Assembly: GCA_027313705.1 (NCBI GenBank)
Contig: DAHVDE010000014.1
Span: forward strand, 50,515-114,514
Direction of reading: 5' to 3'
Length of the DNA: 64,000 bases
Origin: Actinomycetota bacterium
Lineage (GTDB): Bacteria > Actinomycetota > Actinomycetes > Streptosporangiales > Streptosporangiaceae
In this document: positions 62,972 through 64,000 of the stretch, piece after piece
Layout: every line of letters starts with the position of its first letter
Position numbering within the stretch: position 1 is the stretch's first letter
Translations under genes and position numbers: made by a program
The notes under the pieces: generated by a model
What the model was told of the DNA's origin: nothing
Seen by the model: the letters and a program-made list of their open reading frames with translations, nothing else
Databases searched by the model: none

Positions 62972-63721
62972 CCGGCGGTAGGCGGCCATGGCGAGGGCGT
63001 AGGCCACGATAAGGATGCCCAGGCACCAGGCGAGAGCGGTCCAGATGCTCGCGGCGACTGGCTGGCGGGCAAGCAGGTCGCGGATGGTGTTGACGATGGA
63101 GGTCACGGGCTGGTTGTCAGCGAAGGCGCGGAGCGGGCCTGGCATGGTGGCGGTGGGCACGAAGGCCGAGCTGATGAAGGGCAGGAAGATGAGGGGGTAA
63201 GCGAAGGCGCCTGCGCCGTCCACGGTCTTGGCGGACAGGCCAGGTATGACGGCGAGCCAGGTCAGCGCCAGGGTGAAGATGACGAGGATGCCGGTGACCG
63301 CGAGCCACGCCAGCACGCCTGCGCCTGAGCGGAAACCCATCGCGAGGGCGATGAGCACCACGACGGCGAGCGAGACCAGGTTGGCGACCAGCGAGGTCAG
63401 CACGTGGGCCCACAGGACGGATGAGCGTGCGATCGGCATGGACTGAAACCGCGCGAAGATTCCGCCTTGCAAGTCCATGAAGAGCCTGATGGCGGTGTAG
63501 GAGATGCCAGAGGCGATCGTGATGAGCAGGATGCCGGGCAGCAGGTAGGTGACATACGGGCCTGACCCGTGCTTGATCGCGCCGCCGAGCACGTAGACGA
63601 ACAGCAGCATGAAGGCGATCGGCATGATCGCGGTGGTGATGATGGTGTCGGGGCTGCGCGTGATGTGGCGCAGGGTGCGGCCGAGCAGCACGGCGGTGTC
63701 ACCGGGAAAGTGCCTGTTCAT
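62960..63721 (-). CDS. ABC-2 type transporter permease (DrrB-like)
   Basis: A 253-residue permease with six helices, typical of the daunorubicin-resistance DrrB family. The family signature region is readable as LLPGILLITIASGISYTAI, then FARFQSMPIARSSVLWAHVL, and PLIFLPFISSAFVPTATMPG near helix 5. It pairs with the ATPase encoded upstream (63731 onward), 9 bases away, to export a drug, lipid or glycan. The ATG at 63721 gives the usual N-terminus (LLGRTLRHITRSPDTII). Its stop lies inside repeat copy C. Confidence 0.93.
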   Translation of the reverse strand: MNRHFPGDTAVLLGRTLRHITRSPDTIITTAIMPIAFMLLFVYVLGGAIKHGSGPYVTYLLPGILLITIASGISYTAIRLFMDLQGGIFARFQSMPIARSSVLWAHVLTSLVANLVSLAVVVLIALAMGFRSGAGVLAWLAVTGILVIFTLALTWLAVIPGLSAKTVDGAGAFAYPLIFLPFISSAFVPTATMPGPLRAFADNQPVTSIVNTIRDLLARQPVAASIWTALAWCLGILIVAYALAMAAYRRTIN

Positions 63722-63730
63722 GGGTGGTCC

Positions 63731-64000
63731 TTAGGCTGTGATCGCGAGGAAGATGTCTTCCAGGCTCGGCTGTTTCTCGACGTACTCGATCTGGGCCGGC
63801 GGGAAGAGCTGCTTCAGTTCGGCAAGCGTGCCGTTGACGATGATCTGTCCGCCGTGGAGAATCGCGATCCGGTCGGCGAGCTGCTCGGCCTCCTCCAGAT
63901 GCTGGGTGGTGAGCATCACCGTCGTGCCCTTGCCTGCGAGTTCCCTGATGCTGTTCCACACTTCGAGGCGCGACTGCGGGTCGAGCCCGCTAGTCGGCTC
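63731..64000 (-). CDS. ABC transporter ATPase (DrrA-like), C-terminal part
   Basis: The visible 89 codons are the end of a DrrA-type ATPase that continues beyond the window. The text starts in [11 protein letters not shown] (D-loop), followed by [20 protein letters not shown] with the H-loop histidine. A C-terminal extension ([20 protein letters not shown]) ends at the TAA at 63731. It powers the permease encoded next in the same direction. Drug efflux is the common role, but no substrate can be named. Confidence 0.93.
   Translation of the reverse strand, partial: EPTSGLDPQSRLEVWNSIRELAGKGTTVMLTTQHLEEAEQLADRIAILHGGQIIVNGTLAELKQLFPPAQIEYVEKQPSLEDIFLAITA

Overview
The window is very high-GC DNA with actinobacterial gene families throughout: LAL-type LuxR regulator, MbtH protein, GAF-ANTAR proteins, SigE-type sigma factor, DUF5994, and Wadjet-III-type TIGR02680/TIGR02679 remnants. 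It fits a filamentous actinomycete with secondary metabolism, but genus and species cannot be read from it. No rRNA, tRNA, CRISPR array or intact transposase was seen.

Region 1 (1 to about 19,000, possibly 21,856) is the highlight: a nonribosomal peptide cluster built around an amino-group carrier protein (AmCP, LysW type). A minus-strand operon, mostly with 4-bp start/stop overlaps, runs from 10,886 down past base 1. It encodes a 205-aa protein of unknown function, a BtrH-like acyltransferase, a DegT-type aminotransferase, split transketolase subunits, a 54-aa LysW ending in EDWGE, LysX, LysY, LysZ, a LysK-type deacylase and a C-A NRPS cut by the window edge. The divergent plus strand has a sulfotransferase, a C-A-PCP NRPS with a valine-like specificity code, MbtH, a stand-alone carrier protein and a lantibiotic-dehydratase-like protein, the last two frameshifted. 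A P450, a VOC protein and a LAL regulator follow. LysX/Z/Y plus transketolase and aminotransferase is the set known to make the C7 diamino-dihydroxy acid that leads to 1-azabicyclo[3.1.0]hexane amino acids (vazabitide A, ficellomycin, azinomycin B). A ficellomycin/vazabitide-like, possibly aziridine-containing, valyl peptide is the best prediction.

Region 2 (21,940 to 35,729) holds exported proteins and their control: a 1445-aa Ig-like surface protein, a TNT-type toxin, two paralogous eight-repeat cysteine-rich proteins on either side of a SigE-type sigma factor and its putative membrane regulator, a possible glycoside hydrolase and a membrane-anchored propeller. Region 3 (35,781 to 39,001) is a Rieske oxygenase, reductase and IclR regulator set, next to a relic of a second oxygenase.

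Region 4 (39,002 to 50,884) is an export-polysaccharide locus with GT-C membrane proteins, GT2 and GT4 glycosyltransferases, two methyltransferases (one strikingly AT-rich) and a flippase-GT2-GT4 fusion. Region 5 (51,213 to 64,000) begins with a small Ig-like protein and a decayed Wadjet type III pair. It continues with a desaturase, GNAT, DUF5994, TrhA-like channel, STAS and CsbD relics, two GAF-ANTAR proteins around a GT4, and an ABC-2 transporter running off the end.

Two patterns cross regions. A repeat of about 45 bp occurs three times, each next to a gene end or truncation. Single-base frameshifts recur in otherwise well-conserved genes, some in compensating pairs, so some may be assembly errors and others real decay.
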